Source: an uncultured Clostridia bacterium
Lineage (GTDB): Bacteria > Bacillota > Clostridia > Saccharofermentanales > Saccharofermentanaceae
Assembly: GCA_947167045.1 (NCBI GenBank)
Contig: CAMVGO010000005.1
Coordinates: forward strand, 1-64,000
Direction of reading: 5' to 3'
DNA: 64,000 nt
Below, piece by piece: positions 29,450 to 38,896 of this stretch. Within the stretch, counting starts at the first letter, position 1, and the number at the start of each line of letters is the position of its first letter. Below the pieces are notes generated by a model. The model was not told where the DNA came from and did not search any database. It saw nothing but the letters and a program-made list of their open reading frames with translations. The translations under genes were made by a program, and so were the position numbers.

Positions 29450-32400
29450 TTATGAACGCTTCTGCTCTTCTTCGATCTCCTGCTCTCTTACTGCACGAGC
29501 CGTGCTGATCATGAGCTTGATCCTGTTGAGCTGATTGGCTTCAGATGCACCCGGGTCGTAATCGATCGGAACGATGTTGGACTTCGGATACTGTCTCCTG
29601 AGCTCCTTGATCATGCCCTTACCGGTTACGTGGTTAGGCAGGCACGCAAAAGGCTGTGCACATATGATGTTCGGAACGCCGTCCTGGATGAGCTCGATCA
29701 TCTCGGCGGTCAGGAACCAGCCCTCACCGCAGGAGTTGCCGCAGCTTAAGACAGTCGATGACTTCTCCGCGAGTTCCTGAATCCTCTCGCTCTGCATGAA
29801 CTTGCCGTTTGTCTTTGCAAATTCCTTGTTGATCGGCTTTCTGAGTGACTCCAGGAACCTGATGGCTGTCTTCATGAGATAACCTGTCTTCTTGCTCTTT
29901 CCGAGGTTCTGAGCCTGCCAGAGCGGGTTATAGGCACAGTACAGGAAGAAGTCCAGAACGCCGGGCAATACGGCTTCGCATCCTTCAGCCTCGATAACGT
30001 CAATGGCATTGTTGTTTGCGTCAGGCTGGAACTTAACGAGGATCTCTCCTACAAGGCCTACACGCGGTTTTCTCGGGATGTCGGCAAGAGGCAGAGCGTC
30101 AAACTTAGCCACTGCGAACTTAACGAATTCCTTATACTTCGTGATAACCGGAGGATTATCCATATCGACGCCGATGGAACTCAGACACTCACGTATCGCC
30201 TTCTTCTCTTCGATGCTCTTCATGAAATAACTGTTGGGCATAATGACATCGTATCTCTCGGTGAGGTCATTGAGATTCTTCGGGTTGAATAGTCTCCTTC
30301 CGACTCTGTTGACGTAAGAATACAGGGCATTAGCCGAACCCGGCACTTTCTCATAAGGACGGACTCTCAAAAGCAGTGTCGAGAGCATGTCTCCGGCACA
30401 CAGAGCCTTAATTGCATCAAGTATGAAGGATACGGTGTATTCGAAGCCCTCGTTCTTTTCGAATCTCTGCGCAGAGATGGTGATTACGGGGATCTGAGGG
30501 TATCCTGCCTCCTTCAGCGCTTTGCGGAGGAATGCAACGTAGTTTGTCGCACGGCATCCGCCGCCCGTCTGTGTGATCGCGAGCGTGGTGTTGTCAGGAT
30601 CGATGTCGCCCTTCAATATCGCGTTGATCATCTGACCTACGACGATGAGCGTCGGGAAGCATGCATCGTTATTTACGTATTTAAGGCCGCATTCGATATC
30701 CTCTCTCGTGGCCTGCTTTAAGAGCTTGAGTTTATATCCGTGCTTATGGAATACGGACTCTACAAACTCGAACTGGATGGGAGCCATCTGAGGCGCGAGG
30801 ATCGTATGATTCTTCTTGTTTTCCTTCGTAAACTCCACTCTGTGTACTGTATACGGAGCGTCATCAGAATCAGCATTGGACTGAGCTGTCTGTTCGAGTT
30901 CCAGTCTCTCATTCATCGCAACGACAAGTGATCTCATTCTGATCCTTGCGGCGCCGAGGTTGGATACCTCGTCGATCTTAAGGAGCGTATAGAGTTTGCC
31001 TGAAGATTCAAGGATCTCCTGGACCTGGTCGGAAGTAACCGCGTCAAGGCCGCATCCGAAGCTCGTAAGCTGTACGAGTTCAAGGTCAGGTCTAGTGATG
31101 ACGAAAGCAGCTGCCTCATAAAGTCTTGTGTGATACATCCACTGGTCGATGACTCTGATGGGTCGCTTGAGTACGCCCGGCTTTGCAACCGCGTCTTCGG
31201 TAAGGACAGCAAGACCCAGCGAATTGATCATCTGCGGGATGCCGTGATTGATCTCGGGATCGCAGTGGTAAGGTCTTCCTGCAAGGACGATACCCTTGAG
31301 GCCCTTTTCCTCCATCTCCTTCAATATCTCGACACCCTTGTTCCTGATGTCTTCCTTGTACTTGAAGTATTCTTCGGCACCGGCCTCAACAGCCTTTTTC
31401 GCCTCATCTGCGGACACACCGAGATAAGCGAAACATTCCGTAAGGTGCTCTGCGACATTATCGAGATTATCAAGAGGCATGAACGGATTTAAATATCTGA
31501 TGTTCTTCTCGATAAGGTTCTCGACGTTGTTCCTGATAACTTCCGGATACGAGCATACGATCGGGCAGTTATAGTGGTTGTTCGAATTGGAATTCTCGAT
31601 ATTCTCATAAGGAACATCGGGATAGAATATGGTCGTTATTCCGCGCTCTATAAGATTCTCGATGTGACCGTGTGCGAGCTTTGCAGGATAACATACTGAC
31701 TCTGAAGGGATGGTCTCCATGCCGCCTTCGTAGATCTTATGTGAAGACCTTGCGGAGATGAGCACCCTGAATCCGAGCTTTGTGAGAACAGTAAACCAGA
31801 AAGGATAGTTCTCATACTGGTTGAGTACTCTGGGGATTCCAATCTCGCCCCTGGGAGCATCTTCAAGCTTCAGAGGCTTATAATAGCTGAATGTTCTCGA
31901 ATACTTGTAATCGAAAAGATTCGGGAGCTTCTTCTTGTTGTTTGCGGGTTCCCTGTCCAATGCCAGGTCCTCGCCTCTCTCGCAGCGGTTGCCGGATACG
32001 AACTTCGTGCCGTTGGAGAAAGTCGCGATCGTAAGACGGCAGTGGTTCGTGCAGCCCTGGCACTGTGTATTCTCGGTATCCATGGAGAATGAATCGAGTT
32101 CATCCTTTCCGAGTACATTTGACCTTGCTCCGTCCTTTGCCCTCTTCTGTGCTATGAGAGCGGCGCCGAAAGCACCCATAAGTCCTGCTACGTTAGGTCT
32201 TATTACGTCACGTCCCGATACGAGCTCGAAACATCTCAGTATGGCATCATTAAGGAATGTACCGCCCTGAACGACGATATTTTTACCGAGCTGCTCCGTA
32301 TCGCGGATCTTGATAACCTTGTAGAGAGCGTTTCTTACGACTGAATACGAAAGACCTGCAGAGATATCGCCTACGGAGGCGCCTTCCTTCTGAGCCTGCT

Positions 32401-33871
32401 TAACCTTGGAATTCATGAATACCGTGCAGCGCGTTCCGAGATCGACAGGCTTGGTCGAACTCAATGCCGCTTCGGCAAACTCTGGCGTTGTAAGTCCCAA
32501 CGTCTGCGCGAATGTCTGGATGAAGGATCCGCATCCCGAAGAACAAGCCTCGTTGAGCATGATGGAATCGATTACACCATTCCTGATCTTCATGCACTTC
32601 ATGTCCTGGCCGCCGATGTCGATGATAAAGTCGACGTTCGGGCAGAAGAACTTGGCAGACTGGAAGTGAGCCATAGTCTCGATCTCACCAAGATCGATGT
32701 TAAGAGCTGCCTTGATGATGTTCTCGCCGTAACCGGTAACGCAGGAATTGACGAGATAGCAGTCTTCGGGCATCTTCGAATAGATATCCTTCATGATATT
32801 GACCGCGCTCATGACGGGGTTGCCCTTATTGCTTGCATAGTATGTGTAGCAAAGCTCGCCCTTTTTGTTCATGACAACGGCTTTAGTAGTTGTCGAACCT
32901 GCATCTATACCTAAGAAAAGACCTCCGTGCTGATCCTTGAAATCAAGAACCGGGATCTGATCTTTCTTATGTCTTTCATCAAAAGCTTTCTTCTCTTCCT
33001 CGCTCTTGAAGATCGGATCGATCCTGATGATGTCTGGAACAAAACCTTCCCTGTTCTTAAGCTTTACAAGGAGGTCAGAAAGATTAACGGGATTCTTGCC
33101 GTCTGCCGAGAGAGCCGCACCGAGCGCAACGTATATCTGGGCTTCCTCAGGCATCCAGAAGGAATCCACCTTGCCTTCAAGAGTACGCTCGAAAGCGTTC
33201 CTGAGCTCTGAATTGAAGAACAGCGGTCCGCCTAAGAAAGTAACATTGCCCTTGATAGGTCTTCCGCAAGCGAGACCAGATATAGTCTGGTTTACTACTG
33301 ACTGGTAGATTGAAGCAGCGAGGTCTTCTTTTGCCGCACCTTCGTTGATCAGCGGCTGCAGGTCGGATTTGGCGAAAACGCCGCAGCGGCTTGCGATCGT
33401 ATAGAGCGATCTGTAATCTTTTGCAAAGTTGTTGAGACCGTCAGCATCGGTCTGAAGGAGCGAAGCCATCTGGTCTATGAAAGAACCCGTACCGCCTGCG
33501 CATGTACCGTTCATTCTCTGCTCAAGTACCGGGTGCATGTAAGTGATCTTGGCATCCTCACCGCCGAGCTCTATTATGACATCGGTCTCAGGGTGATATG
33601 TCTTAATGGCCTGTGTCTCGGCCATAACTTCCTGCGTAAACTTGAATCCGAGCCAGTTTGCAACGGATAGTCCGCCGGAACCTGTTATTACGACATCGAC
33701 GTTGATGCCGGGGAACTTTTTGTTAAGATCCTCGAACAGGTCATTCAAAAGACCCGATACGTCCGAGTGATGCCTCTGATAGTCGCTGTGGATGATCTCC
33801 TCTCCGTCCAGCAGGACCACCTTGATCGTTGTAGATCCGATATCAAGACCGAGCTTGTATACCTTGTCCAT
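29450..33871 (-). CDS. Giant 2-hydroxyacyl-CoA dehydratase activase-like protein
   Basis: A 1473-residue protein joining two BcrAD/BadFG ASKHA ATPase domains (about 5-265, GLDIGSTTIK; about 320-585, GIDAGSTTTK) with a DUF2229 domain (about 640-900) and a long C-terminal region resembling the 2-hydroxyglutaryl-CoA dehydratase subunits. Cysteines fitting a [4Fe-4S] site lie in NGTCAGGTGSF and NEACSSGCGSF, and a CQGCTNHC cluster follows domain two. The known two-domain relatives pump an electron into 2-hydroxyacyl-CoA dehydratases. The giant fused form is widespread in anaerobes, but its substrate is unknown. The ATG at 33871 has GGAGG. It lies between a 253-aa unknown and polA. Confidence 0.85.
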   Translation of the reverse strand: MDKVYKLGLDIGSTTIKVVLLDGEEIIHSDYQRHHSDVSGLLNDLFEDLNKKFPGINVDVVITGSGGLSVANWLGFKFTQEVMAETQAIKTYHPETDVIIELGGEDAKITYMHPVLEQRMNGTCAGGTGSFIDQMASLLQTDADGLNNFAKDYRSLYTIASRCGVFAKSDLQPLINEGAAKEDLAASIYQSVVNQTISGLACGRPIKGNVTFLGGPLFFNSELRNAFERTLEGKVDSFWMPEEAQIYVALGAALSADGKNPVNLSDLLVKLKNREGFVPDIIRIDPIFKSEEEKKAFDERHKKDQIPVLDFKDQHGGLFLGIDAGSTTTKAVVMNKKGELCYTYYASNKGNPVMSAVNIMKDIYSKMPEDCYLVNSCVTGYGENIIKAALNIDLGEIETMAHFQSAKFFCPNVDFIIDIGGQDMKCMKIRNGVIDSIMLNEACSSGCGSFIQTFAQTLGLTTPEFAEAALSSTKPVDLGTRCTVFMNSKVKQAQKEGASVGDISAGLSYSVVRNALYKVIKIRDTEQLGKNIVVQGGTFLNDAILRCFELVSGRDVIRPNVAGLMGAFGAALIAQKRAKDGARSNVLGKDELDSFSMDTENTQCQGCTNHCRLTIATFSNGTKFVSGNRCERGEDLALDREPANNKKKLPNLFDYKYSRTFSYYKPLKLEDAPRGEIGIPRVLNQYENYPFWFTVLTKLGFRVLISARSSHKIYEGGMETIPSESVCYPAKLAHGHIENLIERGITTIFYPDVPYENIENSNSNNHYNCPIVCSYPEVIRNNVENLIEKNIRYLNPFMPLDNLDNVAEHLTECFAYLGVSADEAKKAVEAGAEEYFKYKEDIRNKGVEILKEMEEKGLKGIVLAGRPYHCDPEINHGIPQMINSLGLAVLTEDAVAKPGVLKRPIRVIDQWMYHTRLYEAAAFVITRPDLELVQLTSFGCGLDAVTSDQVQEILESSGKLYTLLKIDEVSNLGAARIRMRSLVVAMNERLELEQTAQSNADSDDAPYTVHRVEFTKENKKNHTILAPQMAPIQFEFVESVFHKHGYKLKLLKQATREDIECGLKYVNNDACFPTLIVVGQMINAILKGDIDPDNTTLAITQTGGGCRATNYVAFLRKALKEAGYPQIPVITISAQRFEKNEGFEYTVSFILDAIKALCAGDMLSTLLLRVRPYEKVPGSANALYSYVNRVGRRLFNPKNLNDLTERYDVIMPNSYFMKSIEEKKAIRECLSSIGVDMDNPPVITKYKEFVKFAVAKFDALPLADIPRKPRVGLVGEILVKFQPDANNNAIDVIEAEGCEAVLPGVLDFFLYCAYNPLWQAQNLGKSKKTGYLMKTAIRFLESLRKPINKEFAKTNGKFMQSERIQELAEKSSTVLSCGNSCGEGWFLTAEMIELIQDGVPNIICAQPFACLPNHVTGKGMIKELRRQYPKSNIVPIDYDPGASEANQLNRIKLMISTARAVREQEIEEEQKRS

Positions 33872-33889
33872 CAATAACCTCCAGTTATC

Positions 33890-34651
33890 TTATCTTTCTT
33901 GCTTCGGCATGCCCTTGGGCTGTACCGATTTTTGAGCCGCAGGATAACCCGTTTCCCTGTAGCTCTTGCGTGAAGCGCCGTTCTGGCGCGGTTTGTTTGT
34001 TGATTTCTTGCGTGAGGGGATGGAACCGAAGAGCTTAAAGGACTTGTCCTTTAGATCCTTAAGCCAGTTCATCTGCTCGCTCCTCAAAGTTTCTTTGAAG
34101 TTCCTTGAATCAAGGCCTTCCTTAAACTCAGCGCTCAAAGAAACGCGCAGGAGCTCGTCCGGAACGCCCAATGCAAGATCAAAAGGCTTTCCGAATGTAT
34201 CTCTGACCTCAAGCTGCAGTGAATCGCAGATGGTCTTGCAGTTGGCTTCGTAGAGTTCGACTCCGCACTTTATGCCGAGCTGGGTCATGAGACCCGTAAA
34301 GTTCAAAGTGATATATGGCAGATTGCCCGAAAAAATAAGATGAAGGCAGATAAGCTTCATATAAGACTCAAGACAGATGCATTCCTGGTCGCAGATAAGC
34401 GACAGGTCGCCTTCAGAAGTCATCTTGGATATATCGGCCTTCTCGTTCTCAAAGCCGTTGGCCCACAGGAAATAGAGTTCCCTGTAGACTTCCTTCTTGA
34501 AATACTCGAAATCGTGCGTCAAAGGTTCAGCTAAGACCTTGTTCCCGAGATTGAAGATATACTGCATATATGACACTTCAAGATAGCTCGGGACCGAGAA
34601 ATATTTGAAGTAAGCCGCCACATCGCGGCTGTTGTATATATACTTTCGCAA
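33890..34651 (-). CDS. Uncharacterised 253-aa protein upstream of the activase
   Basis: I recognise no family. The first 200 residues look like a compact mostly helical protein with several cysteines (CDQECICLES, IKCGVELYEANCKTICDS). The last 45 residues are a basic, probably disordered tail (PSRKKSTNKPRQNGASRKS). There is no signal peptide or transmembrane helix. The start is a TTG at 34651: it has AGGAG eight bases upstream, and the next ATG would lose 28 residues. It is the first gene of the activase-polA-coaE string, 18 bp before the activase gene, so a role linked to that enzyme is possible but unproven. Confidence 0.75.
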   Translation of the reverse strand: MRKYIYNSRDVAAYFKYFSVPSYLEVSYMQYIFNLGNKVLAEPLTHDFEYFKKEVYRELYFLWANGFENEKADISKMTSEGDLSLICDQECICLESYMKLICLHLIFSGNLPYITLNFTGLMTQLGIKCGVELYEANCKTICDSLQLEVRDTFGKPFDLALGVPDELLRVSLSAEFKEGLDSRNFKETLRSEQMNWLKDLKDKSFKLFGSIPSRKKSTNKPRQNGASRKSYRETGYPAAQKSVQPKGMPKQER

Positions 34652-34686
34652 AAGTGCTCTCCTGTCTGCATAATAAATCAGTATGG

Positions 34687-34695
34687 ATTATAGCA
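34687..34695 (-). promoter_or_regulatory. Putative extended -10 promoter of the activase-polA string
   Basis: On the minus strand TGCTATAAT is a perfect extended -10 (TATAAT at 34687-34692), 35 bp upstream of the TTG start at 34651. The -35 position reads TAAGTA, poor, as tolerated with an extended -10. It lies in the 107-bp gap after uppP. Confidence 0.55.
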
Positions 34696-34758
34696 TAAAC
34701 AGGCTAATATACTTATTAAAAATATTATATGTTTTGAGGCAAAACTTTTCCGGAAATA

Positions 34759-35646
34759 TCAGGCCATAGAAGCGCCGTTGCCGCCGATGACTCCGACTGC
34801 GCCGAGGATGAGGACGAGGACGCCCAATGCAATACGGTACCAGCCGAATACGGTGAACGAATGCTTCCTGATAAAAGCCATGAGTCTGTTGATGATGAGC
34901 AGGCTGACGCCGAATGCCGTGATCATGCCTACAAGAAGAAGTCCGACCTCATGAGCGGTAACGCTACCGTCGTACTTCAGGATCTTGAGAATGCTTGCAC
35001 CGAACATGACGGGAATTGCCAGAAAGAAAGCAAACTTCGCAGCAGCATCTCTCTTTATACCGATGCCGATGGAACCCACGATGATGGAACCTGATCTTGA
35101 AGCGCCGGGGAAAATGGCAGCAAGGAGCTGGAAAAGGCCGATAACGACAGCATGTCCCCAGTTGATCTGGTTTACGGTCTTGACGGAAGGAGTCGAATCC
35201 TTCTTAAGATGCTCAACAACGATGAATGCCACACCGAAAACGATAAGAGCTATTGCAACTACAACATAGTTGTAAAGATGCTCATCGAGCCAGTCATCAA
35301 AAGGAATGCCGACAATAATGGCGGGAATGCAGGCAACAACGATCTTGAGCCACATAATGATCTTGTCCTTCTTTATCCAGCTGCCTATGCCGGTCTTTGC
35401 AAACGGATGATCATTGTCCTTTACACCGAAGGGCCATATGTCTTTCCAGAAGAGCACAACGACAGCCATGATGGCGCCGAGCTGGATGACTACAAGGTAA
35501 AGGTCATAAAACTCAGGTGAAACGTTGAGTTTTAGGAACTCGTTCAATATGATCATGTGTCCGGTTGAACTTACGGGAAGCCACTCAGTGACGCCCTCCA
35601 CGATACCGAACAGCAAAGCAACTACATAATCCAAAAACCATTCCAT
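34759..35646 (-). CDS. uppP: Undecaprenyl-diphosphatase UppP/BacA
   Basis: Integral membrane enzyme that recycles undecaprenyl diphosphate to the monophosphate carrier for peptidoglycan and wall polymers. The 295 residues, about eight helices, have both signatures: EGVTEWLPVSSTGHM near the N terminus and PGASRSGSII in the middle. It is the last gene of an eight-gene string starting with the aminopeptidase. Its presence with murD links the string to wall synthesis, and the carrier it makes would feed the glycosylation locus at 47509-56409. Confidence 0.96.
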   Translation of the reverse strand: MEWFLDYVVALLFGIVEGVTEWLPVSSTGHMIILNEFLKLNVSPEFYDLYLVVIQLGAIMAVVVLFWKDIWPFGVKDNDHPFAKTGIGSWIKKDKIIMWLKIVVACIPAIIVGIPFDDWLDEHLYNYVVVAIALIVFGVAFIVVEHLKKDSTPSVKTVNQINWGHAVVIGLFQLLAAIFPGASRSGSIIVGSIGIGIKRDAAAKFAFFLAIPVMFGASILKILKYDGSVTAHEVGLLLVGMITAFGVSLLIINRLMAFIRKHSFTVFGWYRIALGVLVLILGAVGVIGGNGASMA

Positions 35647-35679
35647 AGATCAATTATCTCCTTTTTACAAACCAGACAA

Positions 35680-37362
35680 TCATAACACACTTATCATCCT
35701 GTTAAATGCACAAACTACGGCACGGACGGATGATTTTGTGACTGAGCTCGATACACCGGCTCCGATGTAAGTGTTCCTGTTTGCCTTGTTGGTTATCTCG
35801 ATATAAGTGATAGCCGCGGAGTCAGAACCTGACTTCATGGCATGCTCGGAGTAATTCGAGATGGAGAAATCGATACCCGTATATTTGCTGAAAGCACTGA
35901 CAAAAGCATCCAAAAGACCGTTGCCCTGCCCTTTTATGGTGAATTCCTCGCCGCCGTATGTTATAAGGGCTTCCACGGTGGATACCTGGTCGCTGTCCTG
36001 CTGCTCGGAGAAGTTCTTTAAGCCGTAAGGCTCAAGAACGTTGATGAACTTGTCGTCGAACAGATCGAAAATCTGCTGCGGAGTAAGCTCGTTTTCAGTA
36101 CCGCCGGCTTCAGTGGCAGCCTTGACGACAGGCAGGAAATCACGCTGGAATCTCTTCGGGAGCTGAACTCCGAAATAAGTCTCCATGACATAAGCGATGC
36201 CGCCCCTGCCCGACTGCGAATTGATGCGGATGATGGGCTCGTATTCCCTTCCGACATCCTTGGGATCGATAGGAAGATACGGAACTGCCCAGATGCTCTC
36301 TCCTCGCTCTTCCATCTTCTTTCTGCCCTTGTTTATCGCATCCTGATGAGAACCCGAGAACGCAGTAAATACAAGCTTTCCGGCCCACGGGTGCCTGGGC
36401 TCGACCTTCATGCCGGTAAGTTCCTCATAGATATCAATGGTCTTGTTCATATCAGAAAAGTCAAGTCCCGGATTGATGCCTAACATCATCATGTTTATCG
36501 CAAGCGTAATTATATCGACGTTTCCGGTTCTCTCACCGTTGCCGAAGAGCGTACCCTCCACCCTGTCGGCTCCTGCCATCAGACCGAATTCGGAAGTGGC
36601 GACCGCCGTGCCTCTGTCGTTGTGCGTATGCAGCGAGACGATGATGGATTCCCTCCACTTTGTATGTCTGGTGAAATACTCTATCTGGTCGGCATAGACA
36701 TTTGCCGTCTGGTATTCGACTGTCTCGGGGAGATTGATTATCACCTTGTTTTCGGGCGTGGGTTGCCAGACGTCAAGTACCGAATCGCAGATCTGAACCG
36801 CGAAATCGAGTTCCGTGTCTGAAAAAGCTTCGGGCGAATACTCGAGCATGAACTTCGTTCCGCTCTTATCTTCCCTGATCCTGTCTATTATCATCTTTGC
36901 GCCGTCAACGGCGAGCTTGATGCATTCTTCGCACGAGAAATCGAATACAACGTCTCTGTGGAGCGTGCTGGTCGCATTGTAAAGGTGGATTATGACCGCA
37001 GGAGCTCCTTTTACGGCCTCCATTGTCTTATCGATGATATGGCTCCTTGACTGTGTGAGGACCTGAATGGCAACATCCGAAGGAATGAGGTCATTATCGA
37101 TCAGGTATCTGCAGAAATTATAGTCTGTCTCAGAAGCAGCGGGAAAACCAATCTCGATCTCCTTAAAACCAACAGAGCAGAGATACTTGAAGAACTCGAC
37201 CTTTTCTTCGAGCGTCATGGGGACTTCAAGCGCCTGGTTTCCGTCCCTAAGATCGACAGAGCACCAGATGGGCGCCTTGGTTATCCTGTTCCCGGGCCAC
37301 TTTCGGTCCGGAAGATCCACGGTCGGATGAGCCTTGTATCTTTGATAATTCATGTCAGCCAT
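35680..37362 (-). CDS. leuA: 2-isopropylmalate synthase, long fungal-like type
   Basis: First committed step of leucine synthesis: acetyl-CoA plus 2-oxoisovalerate gives 2-isopropylmalate. The 560 residues have the HMGL-like barrel with WCSVDLRDGNQAL and IEIGFPAASETD, the metal histidines in SLHTHNDRGTA, GNGERTGNVDI, and a C-terminal LeuA regulatory domain for leucine feedback. Length and motifs fit the long (yeast/actinobacterial-like) class. No other leu gene is nearby. The ATG at 37362 is chosen because GGAGG lies 8 bases upstream; the ORF could start six codons earlier. Confidence 0.95.
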   Translation of the reverse strand: MADMNYQRYKAHPTVDLPDRKWPGNRITKAPIWCSVDLRDGNQALEVPMTLEEKVEFFKYLCSVGFKEIEIGFPAASETDYNFCRYLIDNDLIPSDVAIQVLTQSRSHIIDKTMEAVKGAPAVIIHLYNATSTLHRDVVFDFSCEECIKLAVDGAKMIIDRIREDKSGTKFMLEYSPEAFSDTELDFAVQICDSVLDVWQPTPENKVIINLPETVEYQTANVYADQIEYFTRHTKWRESIIVSLHTHNDRGTAVATSEFGLMAGADRVEGTLFGNGERTGNVDIITLAINMMMLGINPGLDFSDMNKTIDIYEELTGMKVEPRHPWAGKLVFTAFSGSHQDAINKGRKKMEERGESIWAVPYLPIDPKDVGREYEPIIRINSQSGRGGIAYVMETYFGVQLPKRFQRDFLPVVKAATEAGGTENELTPQQIFDLFDDKFINVLEPYGLKNFSEQQDSDQVSTVEALITYGGEEFTIKGQGNGLLDAFVSAFSKYTGIDFSISNYSEHAMKSGSDSAAITYIEITNKANRNTYIGAGVSSSVTKSSVRAVVCAFNRMISVL

Positions 37363-37392
37363 ATTCTTTCCTCCACCCAAGAGCCAACAGTA

Positions 37393-38886
37393 TTATTCAA
37401 GTCCGTTTACGAGATCCCTGAACATGTCTCCTCTGTGTTCAAAGTGCCTGAAATGGTCGTATGACGTGCCGATGGAAGACATAATGACTATCTCACCGGG
37501 CTTAGCCCACTCCCTGGCCTTTCTGATCGCCTCTTTATAAGCATTTACGACATTGTCGCGTGTTTTGGGGAACTCATAGACATCGCCCTCCTTATCGGGG
37601 ATGCGGTAAATCTCATATTTGCGTCCTTTTGCTTCCTTTGCGATTATGTCAGTGACGAGATCGGCATTTGAACCGTAGATTATAATCCTGTCACATACAT
37701 TCAAGATAGCATCACCGAGTTTGGCATAAAGACACTTCTTGTCGGCACCGCCGCAGATAAGAACGCCGTGCTCATTTCTTGATGCCAGCGCGTTCATGGT
37801 GTTGAGCGAACGGTTCGGCGAAGTATCTATGGATGAGTTATACCACCTTACCCCGTCAAGCTCTCTGATGAACTCGATCCTGTGCGGAACTCCCTTGAAG
37901 TTCTTTGCTACAAAAGCGATATCCTCAGGTTTTACATAGTCAATAACAGCACATGTCGCGGCTAGGAAATTCTCGACATTATGGCTGCCGGGAATAAAGA
38001 TCTCGTTTACGCCGCAGATATCGAAGATCTCACCATGTTCCTCATAGACCAGTCTGCCGTCTTCCGTATAAGCTCTGGGATAAAGCGGCGAATCTGATCT
38101 CATTACCTTGCCCTTGTTGGCCGAAAAGAGTTTTACTCTTCCTCTTGCGAGATCCTTCATCTCATAAGTAAGATCGCATCCAGCATTAAGGATAACCTTT
38201 CCTACCGGACCCTGGTTCCTGAAAACATTAACCTTTGCCTGGATGTATTCGTCGTAGTCCTTATGGAAATCCAGATGGTTAGGCGTGATATTCGTAACTA
38301 TCGCGACATCGGCAGGCGTACTCATGCCAAGGAGCTGGAAAGAAGACAACTCGAGAACGACCTTGTCATCAGGTCCTATCTCGGCGATCCTGTCGAGGAG
38401 CGGAGTTCCGATATTTCCGCCGATCCAGACCTTATATCCGGCCTGCTTTAAGATCTCGGCAGTAAGAGTAGTCGTAGTGGTCTTTCCGTCAGAACCCGTG
38501 ATCGCGAAGATCTCCGCGGGACAGAGGTTCATGAAAAGCTCCATCTCAGTCGTAAGAATGGATCCCATCTCCTTTAATGCCTGTAGTTCGGGAGTCTCAA
38601 ACCTCATCTTAGGGGTCTTGAAAACGATATCGTAATGATCATCCCTCAGATGCGTGAGATAAGAATCGCCCAAAGACCATTTGATGTCAGGCGACACCTG
38701 CTTCAGCAGATCGATATTCTTTCTTAAGACAGGATCTTCCTCGGTCATCTTATCGCACGCCGTAACATCACAGCCCAGCGATACAAGCCACTTTATAAGC
38801 GGCGTGTTCGAGATGCCGATGCCGATAACGGCAGCCTTCCTGCCTTTGATATAAGTCTTGAATTCTTCGAGCTTACAGTTGCTCAT
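37393..38886 (-). CDS. murD: UDP-N-acetylmuramoylalanine--D-glutamate ligase
   Basis: Adds D-glutamate to UDP-MurNAc-L-Ala in the cytosolic phase of peptidoglycan synthesis. The 497 residues show an N-terminal Rossmann-like domain (KAAVIGIGISNTPLIKW), an ATP-binding P-loop (FAITGSDGKTTTTTL), the NITPNHLDFH motif, and the ligase C domain (GVPHRIEFIRELDGVRWYNSSIDTSP, ICGGADKK). At 497 residues it is longer than the usual 440-460. The ATG at 38886 has a perfect AAAGGAGG site; the ORF extends 24 codons further without one. It lies 10 bp after the ABC gene and 30 bp before leuA. Confidence 0.93.
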   Translation of the reverse strand: MSNCKLEEFKTYIKGRKAAVIGIGISNTPLIKWLVSLGCDVTACDKMTEEDPVLRKNIDLLKQVSPDIKWSLGDSYLTHLRDDHYDIVFKTPKMRFETPELQALKEMGSILTTEMELFMNLCPAEIFAITGSDGKTTTTTLTAEILKQAGYKVWIGGNIGTPLLDRIAEIGPDDKVVLELSSFQLLGMSTPADVAIVTNITPNHLDFHKDYDEYIQAKVNVFRNQGPVGKVILNAGCDLTYEMKDLARGRVKLFSANKGKVMRSDSPLYPRAYTEDGRLVYEEHGEIFDICGVNEIFIPGSHNVENFLAATCAVIDYVKPEDIAFVAKNFKGVPHRIEFIRELDGVRWYNSSIDTSPNRSLNTMNALASRNEHGVLICGGADKKCLYAKLGDAILNVCDRIIIYGSNADLVTDIIAKEAKGRKYEIYRIPDKEGDVYEFPKTRDNVVNAYKEAIRKAREWAKPGEIVIMSSIGTSYDHFRHFEHRGDMFRDLVNGLE

Positions 38887-38896
38887 AGTTCCTCCT

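Noticed and set aside
34730..34750. Hairpin GTTTTG-CCT-CAAAAC after uppP as a terminator
   Set aside because: Stem is six weak pairs without a GC core or an adjacent strong T-run.
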